A stretch of 40,744 bases of DNA from a virus. Positions 8,668 to 16,813 of this stretch are shown in pieces (within the stretch, counting starts at the first letter, position 1; every line of letters starts with the position of its first letter). A model generated the notes under the pieces. That model had not been told where the DNA came from and did not search any database. It worked only from the letters and a program-made list of their open reading frames with translations. Location of the stretch: IMG/VR virus record IMGVR_UViG_3300020452_000858, positions 1 to 40,744 of that record, one strand, 5' to 3'. The translations under genes were made by a program, and so were the position numbers.

Positions 8668-11600
8668 ATGGTAGATTTGACAAAACTAAGGCAGAAGGAC
8701 AGGCGCCCTTGTTACGTGTTGCGGGTTGCTGGTCTTCCCGTGTTATATGGCACGCATATGCCACCAGCGTTAACAACCAACGGCATTACGCATGAGCGCA
8801 GAATGGGACTAGATGCCAGCGGCGTTAGTTTCTCAAGGCGTTTTGATGAAAATGCCCGCGTTGTAGAGGTTGGGAATCTGGAGATCAATTTGTCCTCGGA
8901 TGAATTGTACACGGCTGACAGCTATGACCCGGGAAAGATTTTCGGGCGCATTGGTTTTCGCGGTGCAGATAGCTTTTCAAAGATAACGTCCAACGTCAGC
9001 AATACCGACACATCAATAACGGTAGCCGACAATTCTAGTTTTACGTCTCCCGGTGTCGTTCATGTCGGCTTAGAGTCTCTCTGGGTTACAAGTAAGACGG
9101 GCACCGACAAGTTAAACGTTTCGCGCGGTATTCTTGGCACGTTTCCGCGTGAGCACAGGGTGTCCGATGTTGTGGGGTCATACCCTTACGCCACAAGCCC
9201 TTTGACGTATTTCCGCGGGCGCCGTGTATTGCTTTATGAGGGGCGCGTTGAGTCTGATGGGTCGGTGTCGTCTGATCTTAACGACTACTCTGAGGTTTTC
9301 CGCGGTTTCTTTGCCGCAGAGCCGGCCGCAGCTATCACAGGGCGAAGCCATCAGATCACGCTAGAAGTTGCGCCAATGACGGCGATTCTTGACAAGCCTT
9401 TGCCCGGGTCGTCATTGTCGGCAAAGCTGCACCCCAATCTCCATGCTTTTGACGGAAGAATTGCAAACAAGGTCTTAGTCTCTAGTGCAACGCTTGACGG
9501 CGGAATGTTTCAAGATGTTGCGTTAGAGCAGATTTCGTATTTGAAAGCGGGTATGGCTGAATCAATTTTGACCCGCTTTGCAAACGACATTGCAGACTTT
9601 CACCCGCGAGCGCTTCATTTTGATGTGCCTGTAGTGGGCACACAGACGGTTACGCTCAGCCCGCAGAGCGTGACCCCGGCCGGTGTGGTCGGAACTGATG
9701 AAGTTACCGGGTTTTATCCTACCGCAAAAAGAACAGAATTTTTTGCAGGTGCAGATTTAAATACCCCGGTAACTATTAAGTCCAAAAGTAAGGTTGAGAC
9801 GAAGGTGGCCAAGGTTTCAATACTGGGCACGCGTTTAGCTCCACAAGTTCAGAACTGGCGTCCATTTGTGGCTCAGATGTTTAATTTGCAGCTTTCTTCG
9901 GGGACCATTTCGGGCATGAATGGGTTTCTTTTTAGCGTCGAATTTGATGCGGCTTTGGGTTGCGCATATGTGACGCCTAATTTTCATTCACCCGTAAGAG
10001 GCGTTAAGCCAAAAGCTTTTATTGTTATGGGCAACGATCCCGCGCACGTTGAGAACGCGATCAAGGATTTAGGGATAACGGGCTATGATGGACTTTATGA
10101 AATTGTTTCTAGGGTTGCAGACTCTTCGACGATAACGGGCTATCAGCTTGAAACGCAGCACATCTACAATGGTTTCTATGATCACTATCGAGAGATCCCA
10201 TTTGGGGAAGACTTCAGGGCCCCGTCTACATGTGACCCGTACTACCTGCCAGTAGAGGCCGTAGGCTTTAGCACGCCAGATGGTCACGCTCAACACCTTG
10301 AGGTGTCGTCGCAGGCGCTTATCATTACGGACGGAGGCGTGACGGTTAGGACGCCAATGGCTAATGCATTCTTTCACCTTGGCTATCAATTCGCCGGGTC
10401 TGGCGAAGAAGTCATTTCCGACTTTGCTGAAAAGTTCGTGGTCCTTGATTCGCCGCTATCCATACCTAGCGGTGCAACTTCCGACGTTAGCATCAAGAGA
10501 GAAGATGACGTTTTGGCAATCGTCAGACTAAGTGATGAGACGTCTGTAAGCAATGACGGCTTTTCTGGGTATCAATACAAGATCAATAAGGTGATCAAGG
10601 TTGCGGACGTTCAAACGATTGCCGATATTCCAGGGGAAAAGCGGCACACATTTACGCCAACCATTTCGCCAACTGACGAGGGTATAGGTAAGCTACTTTT
10701 AAAGGTTTTGATCAGCTTAAACGGTGGATCAAAAACGTCTGGTGCATATGACGTTCTGGGGCTTGGTGCAGGGCTTAGTGATGGCACTGGGCATTCTGAT
10801 ACATTTGGAGCTGATATTGACGTTGAATCTTTTTTGGGTGTGCCAAACCCATTTGCGGCGGAGCTTTTTGCGCCAGTATACAAGGAAGGTGACACGCTTT
10901 TGCAAATTGTGGAAGGGCTTTTGGCTGCAGTGGGTTACACGGTAGACATTCGCACAGACAGTCAAGGGCGGTGCAGGCTTTGCGCGGTTGAATTGTCTTT
11001 GCCTAATGCTTCAAACGTTTCGCAGTCTTTTACAACAGCGGACATTTCAGACAGTCCGACGCCTACCAGCGCGTCAGAGCTGCAGATCAAAAACGTTTTT
11101 AAATTTTCCTCTAATTATGATTGGGATGGCGACCCTTTAGTAGAGTTGAAAGTTAAAGATCAAACCAGCATCGATCTTTTCAATGAGGTTGAAGAGATTA
11201 ACATTGAGTTGAAAGGTGTGAAGATAGACGCAGCATCGGCGGGTGACGCGGTGCACGTCTTGAGACCGATTTTCTCAAAACTTCGCACAGAGAACAGCTA
11301 TCCTCGTAGGGTGTTTTCTTTCGAGGTGCCAACAGGACTTCTTCATGGTTTAGCTCTTGGCGACACCTGCACGGTGACTCATCCTTTATTGCGTGGGAGT
11401 AGCGGGCTAGGTGTTGTCACTGCACCATCAAGAGTTAGGTCGATTGAATATGATGGCTATGCACCAACGGGCGTGATTGAGCTGGTTGACTACGGCGTAA
11501 GTGGTAGCTCTTGGAATATGTCGGCCGCAATCACTGCAATCGTAGGAGGCTCTAGCAACCTTGCATTTACTGTGAAAGAAAACGATCACAGTCCAACGGA

Positions 11601-11889
11601 GCGGCCGACAAATGGCGAAACCATTGAAGACTTGAGCGGGTTTGTCGTTGGTGAGTGGGTGAAAATTTACAGCGCATACTCGTTTGATGCGGCCGTGGTC
11701 ACCGCACAGATAACAGGCATCAACACTGCTACAAATACGGTTATTGTGGATCAAAGCGTGGCAGCGTTGCCGGCCGACTCGCTGTCACTTGGTTATATTG
11801 GTTTCATTGTGCCCGTTGCATACAATCACGCCAAGGCGTCATCCAATCAGAAAGATTTTGCCTACATCGACAGGACTACATCTACATGA
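8668..11889 (+). CDS. Large tail-tip/baseplate-type protein
   Basis: A 1073-residue protein. The ATG at 8668 was preferred over an upstream in-frame ATG because the upstream 35 codons would overlap the terminator hairpin; GAGAG lies 11 bases before it. The sequence is beta-rich throughout with no membrane segment. Early blocks (FGRIGFRGADSF; SRGILGTFPREH; YFRGRRVLLYEGRVES, about residues 90-200) resemble tail-tip proteins that organise the host-contact end. Residues about 720-800 (TLLQIVEGLLAAVGYTVDI) look like a separate domain. Its stop overlaps the next ATG (ATGA). It probably works with the two small genes that follow. The exact tail-tip role (hub, host specificity) cannot be fixed by eye. 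Confidence 0.7.
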   Translation: MVDLTKLRQKDRRPCYVLRVAGLPVLYGTHMPPALTTNGITHERRMGLDASGVSFSRRFDENARVVEVGNLEINLSSDELYTADSYDPGKIFGRIGFRGADSFSKITSNVSNTDTSITVADNSSFTSPGVVHVGLESLWVTSKTGTDKLNVSRGILGTFPREHRVSDVVGSYPYATSPLTYFRGRRVLLYEGRVESDGSVSSDLNDYSEVFRGFFAAEPAAAITGRSHQITLEVAPMTAILDKPLPGSSLSAKLHPNLHAFDGRIANKVLVSSATLDGGMFQDVALEQISYLKAGMAESILTRFANDIADFHPRALHFDVPVVGTQTVTLSPQSVTPAGVVGTDEVTGFYPTAKRTEFFAGADLNTPVTIKSKSKVETKVAKVSILGTRLAPQVQNWRPFVAQMFNLQLSSGTISGMNGFLFSVEFDAALGCAYVTPNFHSPVRGVKPKAFIVMGNDPAHVENAIKDLGITGYDGLYEIVSRVADSSTITGYQLETQHIYNGFYDHYREIPFGEDFRAPSTCDPYYLPVEAVGFSTPDGHAQHLEVSSQALIITDGGVTVRTPMANAFFHLGYQFAGSGEEVISDFAEKFVVLDSPLSIPSGATSDVSIKREDDVLAIVRLSDETSVSNDGFSGYQYKINKVIKVADVQTIADIPGEKRHTFTPTISPTDEGIGKLLLKVLISLNGGSKTSGAYDVLGLGAGLSDGTGHSDTFGADIDVESFLGVPNPFAAELFAPVYKEGDTLLQIVEGLLAAVGYTVDIRTDSQGRCRLCAVELSLPNASNVSQSFTTADISDSPTPTSASELQIKNVFKFSSNYDWDGDPLVELKVKDQTSIDLFNEVEEINIELKGVKIDAASAGDAVHVLRPIFSKLRTENSYPRRVFSFEVPTGLLHGLALGDTCTVTHPLLRGSSGLGVVTAPSRVRSIEYDGYAPTGVIELVDYGVSGSSWNMSAAITAIVGGSSNLAFTVKENDHSPTERPTNGETIEDLSGFVVGEWVKIYSAYSFDAAVVTAQITGINTATNTVIVDQSVAALPADSLSLGYIGFIVPVAYNHAKASSNQKDFAYIDRTTST

Positions 11890-12644
11890 GCACACCAATA
11901 CCCACAAAAAGGGTCAGCGCGTTTGATCTTACAGAAAGGCAGTGGCTGAGGCGTTTGCGCGGCTCAAGCCTTAGCAATCTAGCAGACATGGCAAACCAGC
12001 TTTGCTTCCGTCAAGGGTTGAACGTCATACAGAAGTCTTGGACATACCAGTTCGACCGCAGCGATAAGGCGACGGGCGCCGGGCACTTACAGTATGACAC
12101 CAATCTTTTTGCGGGTGCGAACATAGATTACTATGTAGACATTCAGCATACACACCCAGGGGCCAGTGAAATCGGCGTGATCTTGACATACTTGGCACCA
12201 AATGACCTTGAAAACGACGCTGATCCACAAGGTACTTTTGGCGCTGCGGGGCAAAGCATGGTGAGAGTAAGACTAATTGACACAAGCGACACAAAAGTGG
12301 ATCCGCCGGTGTCATCAAGTGAGACGTGGGCCAGCATTCTTAGCGGGTCAGAAATGCCACAACCAAGGGCGATTCATTCAACAATTAACACTTTTGAAGC
12401 GGAAGACAGCAGCGGCAACGCTTCGTACAATTTCCCGTCAAACCAAGATATGCATGGCTATTCAGCGCGAGTGTTGCGATCAATTTTCTATGTAGACTAT
12501 GGAACCGCATCGTCAACAAAAGCAAGGCGCATGAAATACGGGTCGATTGCTGGATCAATAAAACATTTAGTTGTTCATATCAGGGCAGACTATGCAGCAA
12601 TACTAGACGCAACTGTTTTTGAAATACCCAGGTTGGCGACTTAG
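11886..12644 (+). CDS. Tail-tip accessory structural protein
   Basis: A 252-residue protein coupled by an ATGA overlap to the large tail-tip gene. It begins with a helical segment (DLTERQWLRRLRGSSLSNLADMANQL) and continues as a beta-rich domain with many Ser, Thr and Asp residues. Two surface-like regions lie around residues 60-160. No known motif is visible. Tight linkage suggests it assembles with the preceding protein at the tail end, perhaps as a receptor-binding or tip subunit. Confidence 0.65.
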   Translation: MSTPIPTKRVSAFDLTERQWLRRLRGSSLSNLADMANQLCFRQGLNVIQKSWTYQFDRSDKATGAGHLQYDTNLFAGANIDYYVDIQHTHPGASEIGVILTYLAPNDLENDADPQGTFGAAGQSMVRVRLIDTSDTKVDPPVSSSETWASILSGSEMPQPRAIHSTINTFEAEDSSGNASYNFPSNQDMHGYSARVLRSIFYVDYGTASSTKARRMKYGSIAGSIKHLVVHIRADYAAILDATVFEIPRLAT

Positions 12645-12648
12645 AACG

Positions 12649-12888
12649 ATGAAGTTTTTACGCTTTAGCCGGGGCAGCTATCGCGGGCAGATTTTGCAAG
12701 GTGACACGCTTGATCGTCTGTTGCTGCTTGGCGATCTGTGTGATCAGGCATACGGAGGACACACCGGGCAATGGGTGCGCTTGATTTTTCGGATGTACAG
12801 GCACAAGATTATTCCTGAACATATCGCAGAGTGCCTTGACGACATAGAAGAGGGTGCGATCACTGCGTTAAACCTAAAGCACAGATAG
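12649..12888 (+). CDS. Small hypothetical protein, end of tail-tip operon
   Basis: A 79-residue basic protein read from the ATG 5 bases after the preceding stop; a TTG 30 bases upstream is an alternative start. It is helical (DTLDRLLLLGDLCDQAYGG, then VRLIFRMYRHKIIPEHIAECLDDIEEG). No family is recognised. Its last 15 bases overlap the end of the convergent minus-strand gene, so the two operons collide here without a spacer or terminator. Confidence 0.5.
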   Translation: MKFLRFSRGSYRGQILQGDTLDRLLLLGDLCDQAYGGHTGQWVRLIFRMYRHKIIPEHIAECLDDIEEGAITALNLKHR

Positions 12889-13188
12889 AGCCTTGGCTAT
12901 TGCTTCAGCGTATTCAGTCGGCGTACGCAGCCTCATATCAGCGGACAAAAGTTCTTGAACCTGCACGGCGCTTAATCCTTTAGGCTTACGGCCGCCTTTC
13001 TCAAAAGGACGCCCAACAACTTCACCATCAAGAACTCTGTAAACCGTGCGACGGTCTACACCATAAAACCGCGCGGCCTCGTGTGCAGTCGTGGGCCCAA
13101 TTACAGACAACACCGCGTCTCTGATCTTTATCTTCTCTCTTGCCAGCGCTTCAAATTCTTGCCGTTCCATCAACTCATTTCCCTTCAT
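12874..13188 (-). CDS. Small helix-turn-helix DNA-binding protein
   Basis: A 104-residue protein with a helix-turn-helix at about residues 30-57 (TTAHEAARFYGVDRRTVYRVLDG), followed by a basic linker (RPFEKGGRKPKGLS) and a C-terminal helical segment. This layout fits a small phage regulator or a DNA-packaging/recombination accessory protein. The start overlaps the previous stop (ATGA); an internal ATG at 13170 is possible. It is the last gene of the leftward unit whose promoter lies near 14345, so it may be an early regulator. Confidence 0.7.
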   Translation of the reverse strand: MKGNELMERQEFEALAREKIKIRDAVLSVIGPTTAHEAARFYGVDRRTVYRVLDGEVVGRPFEKGGRKPKGLSAVQVQELLSADMRLRTPTEYAEAIAKALSVL

Positions 13189-13718
13189 TTTATGATCACT
13201 CTCTCTAGTCCAGCGGTTTCAATTCTGTCAACAGTGAAAGACTCACCGCTTCCAGGATCGCCCACCTTAACCGTCGAAACCGACAACCCAACCAGTTCAC
13301 CCATAAACCAAAAGGAGTGCCGATTGACTGAACGTTCGCCGCGCGCAAAATCTTGACCCTTTTGCGTGACATGCCATCGCCGCGCATCGTCTCGCCAAAG
13401 AAGCCCCAGGTCAATCAACTTAGCATAATCCCCACCGCGGGCGTTGATTTCTTTGGACTCAAAGCTAACTCCGACTGAAAACCGTTCCACCAAATCCGTG
13501 AGCGCTCTGACCTGCCCGCGGTTGATTGATCGCTTGTAGAGTTTGACGCCAGCGCCACAACAGGGGCATAGCGTGCCGTCTATGGCTTTTTCAGCAAGAT
13601 CTAGGGCGGCTGCCTGCGTTGTACCGCTACGAGCCACCAGAACGCCCGCCAGACGCTTTAGAAAGCGCGGAGAGTTAACTGACACAGGCTCAGAAAATAA
13701 ATCAATCTGACTATCCAT
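13185..13718 (-). CDS. Hypothetical protein with CPCCG motif and winged-helix-like C-terminus
   Basis: A 177-residue protein. A CPCCGAG motif (about residues 52-58) suggests a small metal-binding or zinc-ribbon-like loop, but a second Cys pair is not obvious. Residues about 70-130 have the order of helices and a strand wing seen in winged-helix proteins (INRGQVRALTDLVERF, then YAKLIDLGLLWRDDARRWHVTQKG). A nucleic-acid-binding role is therefore plausible. It overlaps the upstream gene by 8 bases and the downstream gene by 4, so it is tightly coupled in the early leftward operon. Confidence 0.65.
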   Translation of the reverse strand: MDSQIDLFSEPVSVNSPRFLKRLAGVLVARSGTTQAAALDLAEKAIDGTLCPCCGAGVKLYKRSINRGQVRALTDLVERFSVGVSFESKEINARGGDYAKLIDLGLLWRDDARRWHVTQKGQDFARGERSVNRHSFWFMGELVGLSVSTVKVGDPGSGESFTVDRIETAGLERVIIK

Positions 13719-14019
13719 GATCGCACCCTGTCCATTTTTCCCAGGCTGAAAAAATCACACTTTCCATCAGCTCTAGTTGTCCGGCCGTCAATCCGTCAAC
13801 ATTGATCGGCATGCGCGCATCACCGCGCGCCATCACGAGCGTCACAAGGTCAATGAACCCACCGCCACCATCGTGGCACTGTTCTGGCAGCCCGCTAAGC
13901 ACTGGCGCTTCGTGCGGCTCTGCGTTGAATGTGACAACGCACTGCCCGAAGGCAGGCAATGCAATGGTGCCCATGTATGCGTTTGTGTCAAAGCTCCAGC
14001 ATTCTTCAAATTGTGCCAT
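13711..14019 (-). CDS. Hypothetical small protein with structured leader
   Basis: A 102-residue protein of unknown family, with an acidic N-terminus, a Gly run (HDGGGGFIDL) and a C-terminal helix. I start it at the ATG at 14019 because GGAGAG lies just upstream; the frame stays open further up but that part is leader. The leader closely matches the one before the GNAT gene at 34232: a hairpin with a TTCG loop, then CTTTCAATGGAGAGAA. No domain can be assigned. Confidence 0.65.
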   Translation of the reverse strand: MAQFEECWSFDTNAYMGTIALPAFGQCVVTFNAEPHEAPVLSGLPEQCHDGGGGFIDLVTLVMARGDARMPINVDGLTAGQLELMESVIFSAWEKWTGCDHG

Positions 14020-14054
14020 GATTCTCTCCATTGAAAGCCGTTCCGAAGGGCGGC
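14020..14054 (-). promoter_or_regulatory. TTCG-loop hairpin and shared leader motif
   Basis: Read on the minus strand, a GCCG...CGGC stem with a closing C-TTCG-G loop is followed by CTTTCAATGGAGAGAA and then the start codon. The same arrangement, nearly base for base, occurs at 34197-34231 on the plus strand. The stem has two internal mismatches, so it is weaker than its partner. It may be an mRNA processing or stability element between genes of one operon. Confidence 0.5.
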
Positions 14055-14066
14055 GGTCGTTCTGCA

Positions 14067-14282
14067 TTATTCCCATGCACCAAAAGCAATAAAGCCATCG
14101 TTGCCGCCCGCCCATATCGACGCATTGCGCCTCACAAGCTCAACGTGATGATCAGGACGAGTGTCTCGATGGTGCCTTGCCAAAGATTTGATAAGATCAA
14201 GACCGCGTGCGTCTGCGGTGTCAACGCTATGGCTCTCTTTCCCATTGATGATTAAAACTGCAATATTAAAAACCTTGTTCAT
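14067..14282 (-). CDS. Hypothetical small early protein
   Basis: A 71-residue protein starting at the ATG at 14282. This start was chosen because an ACGGAGA site lies 6 bases upstream, in a leader identical in design to that of the gene at 33837. The sequence is mixed alpha/beta (VFNIAVLIINGKESHSVD, then LDLIKSLARHHRD) with several His residues. It is the first gene of the leftward early-type unit. No family is recognised. Confidence 0.65.
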   Translation of the reverse strand: MNKVFNIAVLIINGKESHSVDTADARGLDLIKSLARHHRDTRPDHHVELVRRNASIWAGGNDGFIAFGAWE

Positions 14283-14351
14283 TTTGTTTCTCCGTTTGTT
14301 GTTTCTCTCAACATCTGTATACATAATTGCACCGATCGAGTGCATACGCAA
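14283..14351 (-). promoter_or_regulatory. Early-type promoter with TGCAC-N7-GTGCA palindrome
   Basis: On the minus strand TTGCGT (14351-14346) is followed after one base by TGCAC-N7-GTGCA (14344-14328) and then AT-rich ATTATGTATAC, where a -10 box would lie. The rest of the leader ends with GAAACAACAAACGGAGA. The palindrome lies where a -35/-10 spacer would be, a usual place for a repressor. Matching modules occur at 33769-33836 and 37445-37521. The leader here and at 33.8 kb is 45 bases from palindrome to ATG in both. Confidence 0.6.
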
Positions 14352-14406
14352 GCGGTTTATTGAGTTTTGTTGTCGAAAATCGTAAAAGTGTAAAGAGTTT
14401 AGCAGG

Positions 14407-15726
14407 TTAGAACGGCAACCCTGTTCTATTTTGAGCTGAGACTGCGCTGCCGTCGCCTTTAATGGTGTGGCCGTAAAGCACAGCCTTCCCGTTTTGGATT
14501 GGAATAAGTTGCTGCGAGGTCTGCCCGTCTTCGTCTAGATACACAACGCCAAACCCTTGTTGCCAGTCTAGGTAGTCGCCGCCTGCGTGGGGGACGGCGC
14601 CATCTGTGCGACACAGGCAGCCGGGCGATGAAGCGGTGATAATTTTGGGTCCGTCGGGCGTTTGAATTGTCTTTTGTGCCATTTCAAGGCGGTGGACGTG
14701 TCCCCAGATTACCGAACTTGTGGCGTTTCGCAGATATGCGCTAGCGGTCTCACCGCCCGGGCGTGCTTTGGTGCCGTGCTGAATCCGTATTTGGTCAAAA
14801 AGCCAGAAAGCCTTGCCGTATGGTGCAAAATATTCAATGTCGAGGGTGTCAAGTGCCAGAAGATTAGGCACGGTTAGAAGCTCGGACCCGTCAAGCGTGT
14901 CTGCGGAGCGGAGCCCGTGGGCCTCATCTAGCTTAGAAATGATCGCGTCTGTGATGCGTTTCTCATGGTTTCCCTCTAAAAAACGGATATTTGCGTGCGG
15001 TGCGGCAAGCCTAAGCGGGCGAAGGAATCCCGCGTAGAGTTCACGGAGCGTTGCGTTGGATGTGTAGCGCACGGAAGGGTCTGCGGTCCATCTAGTAGAC
15101 CAAGGCGCCAGATCAAGCATATCTCCAAGCAAAATTATTTCATCAGGCTCAAGTAGCTCTGCGGCCTGTAAAACTACATCGCACGCAGCCCGATCATGTA
15201 GCGGGTGCCAGTCGTATCCGCCCGGCTTGCTAATGTCTTCAATCCTTCTGAAACCGTGTTGACTGTCTGGGACAATTAGTGCCGTTTTAATTACGGGATC
15301 ACAGTCTAAAGGCTTTCGCTTGTATGCTGGCATAGGGTCTAGGGCGTTGACAAAAAATGATGGTGCTCTTTCCATGTACGCTTTGACTTGATGCATCTGG
15401 TGCACCTCTGACTCTTTGCCGAGCGCTTGCCATGTGTTCAGTGTGTGCTTTGTGCATACCCAGTCTTCGTCCAAGTTTGCAGCATCTAGAAGGTGGTCAA
15501 GGTTGACGATGCCCTTGCCAACAATCGTTGCGCGGTCCCCTTCGTGTTTTATGTCTACCTTTGGGCGGGGCTTTGGCTTAGGCTGTGGCGGATCAAGAAG
15601 TGAGTTGTTTGGTTCTTTGTTTAGGTGGTAATGGACTGTAGATGGGGCTAGCCCCATTTCCCTGGCCACGGCCCTGATTGATTGTAGTTCTTGGTAAAGT
15701 TTTCTGACTTGATCTGTGATGTTCAC
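14407..15726 (-). CDS. Metallophosphoesterase with N-terminal helix-turn-helix
   Basis: A 439-residue protein started by a GTG that overlaps the previous stop. Residues about 1-36 form a helix-turn-helix (LQSIRAVAREMGLAPSTVHYHL), then a Pro/Lys-rich linker (45-62). The catalytic part carries all calcineurin-type metal motifs in order: D154-H157 (PDSQHG), GDMLD 201-205, GNHE 252-255, H317 (IQHGT) and GHVH 342-345. Such enzymes hydrolyse phosphoesters, and many act as nucleases or phosphatases. The HTH suggests DNA targeting, so a nuclease role in replication or host DNA attack is inferred. It sits at the end of the leftward small-membrane-protein cluster, separated from the next early unit by 124 bases that contain the palindrome promoter. 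Confidence 0.8.
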   Translation of the reverse strand: MNITDQVRKLYQELQSIRAVAREMGLAPSTVHYHLNKEPNNSLLDPPQPKPKPRPKVDIKHEGDRATIVGKGIVNLDHLLDAANLDEDWVCTKHTLNTWQALGKESEVHQMHQVKAYMERAPSFFVNALDPMPAYKRKPLDCDPVIKTALIVPDSQHGFRRIEDISKPGGYDWHPLHDRAACDVVLQAAELLEPDEIILLGDMLDLAPWSTRWTADPSVRYTSNATLRELYAGFLRPLRLAAPHANIRFLEGNHEKRITDAIISKLDEAHGLRSADTLDGSELLTVPNLLALDTLDIEYFAPYGKAFWLFDQIRIQHGTKARPGGETASAYLRNATSSVIWGHVHRLEMAQKTIQTPDGPKIITASSPGCLCRTDGAVPHAGGDYLDWQQGFGVVYLDEDGQTSQQLIPIQNGKAVLYGHTIKGDGSAVSAQNRTGLPF

Positions 15727-16079
15727 ATGGCCCCCGCGAGCAGCACCACAGACAGTGCCCCCGCGAAGAAAGTGCCCACAGCAACAGCGGGCAGAATCCA
15801 GGGCGGTGGCGCCTCTGGGGTGGTCTCAATAATGTTGTTCGCTGTCCGCAGTTTTGTCTCTAACTTTCTAATCTCTATGGCTTTAGTGGATGCGCAGAGA
15901 TTCAATTTTGCTGTCAGTGTCGGCACTTCCACCTGACTACATTTTAAAGCATTCTTTGTTTGTGGGATAGTCCAAAGGATGCCCGCGCACGGTGCAGTCA
16001 TTCCAACGTCAAGCGGCATTGCCTGCGTGCAGAGCTGAAATAGGATTATTGAAATCACGCTAGTCGCTCCCATACTCAT
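15723..16079 (-). CDS. Membrane protein, candidate unimolecular spanin
   Basis: A 118-residue protein with a short hydrophobic N-terminus (ISIILFQLC, then TQAMP), a polar, partly coiled-coil middle (KLNLCASTKAIEIRKLETKLRT) and a C-terminal membrane helix (ILPAVAVGTFFAGALSVVLLAGAM). A Cys near the N-terminal hydrophobic segment plus a C-terminal membrane helix is the layout of u-spanins, which bridge outer and inner membranes during Gram-negative lysis. The lipobox is not canonical (FQLC). The ATG at 16079 overlaps the upstream gene; a GTG at 16058 with a GGGAG site is an attractive alternative start. A TTG at 16106 is less likely. A simple two-membrane-segment protein is the other reading. 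Confidence 0.55.
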   Translation of the reverse strand: MSMGATSVISIILFQLCTQAMPLDVGMTAPCAGILWTIPQTKNALKCSQVEVPTLTAKLNLCASTKAIEIRKLETKLRTANNIIETTPEAPPPWILPAVAVGTFFAGALSVVLLAGAM

Positions 16080-16320
16080 GGTTAACCATGCTGGAAAGTG
16101 TGTCAATGCTGGCGCGGTCTATCGCTTGCGTGCGACTGGCGGCCGCGTCTACCTCTTGGTCATGTTCTGCTTTTGCCGCACTGGTTTCAACTTCTGCCAC
16201 CGAATCAGCCTTGCGATTGGCGGCTTCACGGTCTGGGCTTGATCGCTTCGGCCTGGTGGCGAAGTATGTCACCGCGGCCGTCAGAAGGGCCAGTATGAGA
16301 CTTAATGCATTATCACTCAT
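16060..16320 (-). CDS. Small membrane protein with N-terminal helix and charged tail
   Basis: An 86-residue protein started at the ATG overlapping the previous gene by 8 bases. Residues about 4-21 form a membrane helix (ALSLILALLTAAVTYFAT), followed by a basic cluster (RPKRSS) and a long charged, probably coiled-coil tail (NRKADSVAEVETSAAKAEHD). The shape is that of an inner-membrane spanin subunit or a phage-encoded lysis accessory. It is followed at once by the candidate u-spanin. No endolysin gene lies in this cluster. Confidence 0.55.
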   Translation of the reverse strand: MSDNALSLILALLTAAVTYFATRPKRSSPDREAANRKADSVAEVETSAAKAEHDQEVDAAASRTQAIDRASIDTLSSMVNHEYGSD

Positions 16321-16600
16321 CTGAGGCGCTAGAACTCTTGATCTTTGCTTTGATGCAAGCAACAACCGTTGCACTTAGCGCAGCGCCACAGATGCCGGCC
16401 ACCAAGCCTTCAGGCGTCTCTTTTAGAAAGTAGCCGAAGCATCCACCGCAAGCTAACGCGAAAACTCTGACCGCTGTACGGCTCCACGCTTTCGTCGCCA
16501 TTTTGACCAGGGGCTTGCATGCCTCCGTGACACCCCAAGTCGCCACTGAGACCAGGGTGCCAAGCTTCAAAAGCTCTTGCATTTCGTTTAAGTCGATCAT
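16313..16600 (-). CDS. Holin-like protein with two to three membrane segments
   Basis: A 95-residue protein. The ATG at 16600 follows a good AAGGAG site; a GTG three codons upstream is possible. Three hydrophobic stretches are visible: residues about 13-28, 43-60 (RTAVRVFALACGGCFGYF) and 67-86 (GLVAGICGAALSATVVACIK). The C-terminus is charged and Ser-rich. Size and topology match phage holins, which form lesions in the inner membrane to time lysis. It overlaps the next gene by 8 bases. Function is inferred from topology and from the neighbouring small membrane proteins. Confidence 0.6.
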   Translation of the reverse strand: MIDLNEMQELLKLGTLVSVATWGVTEACKPLVKMATKAWSRTAVRVFALACGGCFGYFLKETPEGLVAGICGAALSATVVACIKAKIKSSSASDE

Positions 16601-16605
16601 CGTTA

Positions 16606-16809
16606 TCACTCCTTATTGTTAGGGCCAGCGGTCTCGGGTCGTGCATCTTGCAGACTCTCCATGATCATGTCCGTTTTCTTTGTGCTGTCCTTAATCGATG
16701 CCACTGCATCCAAAAGCTCACTATGAGGCTGTGCCGCTTTTGGGCTGGGGGCCGCCATGTAAATGATGGAAGTTAAAAGCGCGGCCAATGCAGTGGTCTG
16801 AGTGTCCAT
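16606..16809 (-). CDS. Small membrane-associated protein
   Basis: A 67-residue protein. I start it at the ATG at 16809, which has an AAAGGAA site, because the upstream open frame has no signal. A short N-terminal hydrophobic stretch (ALAALLTSIIYMAAP) is followed by a Lys/Asp/Glu-rich amphipathic region (LLDAVASIKDSTKKTDMIMESL). It resembles small lysis accessory proteins. It sits between two other one-membrane-segment genes in what looks like a lysis or membrane cassette. Confidence 0.5.
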   Translation of the reverse strand: MDTQTTALAALLTSIIYMAAPSPKAAQPHSELLDAVASIKDSTKKTDMIMESLQDARPETAGPNNKE

Positions 16810-16813
16810 CCGT

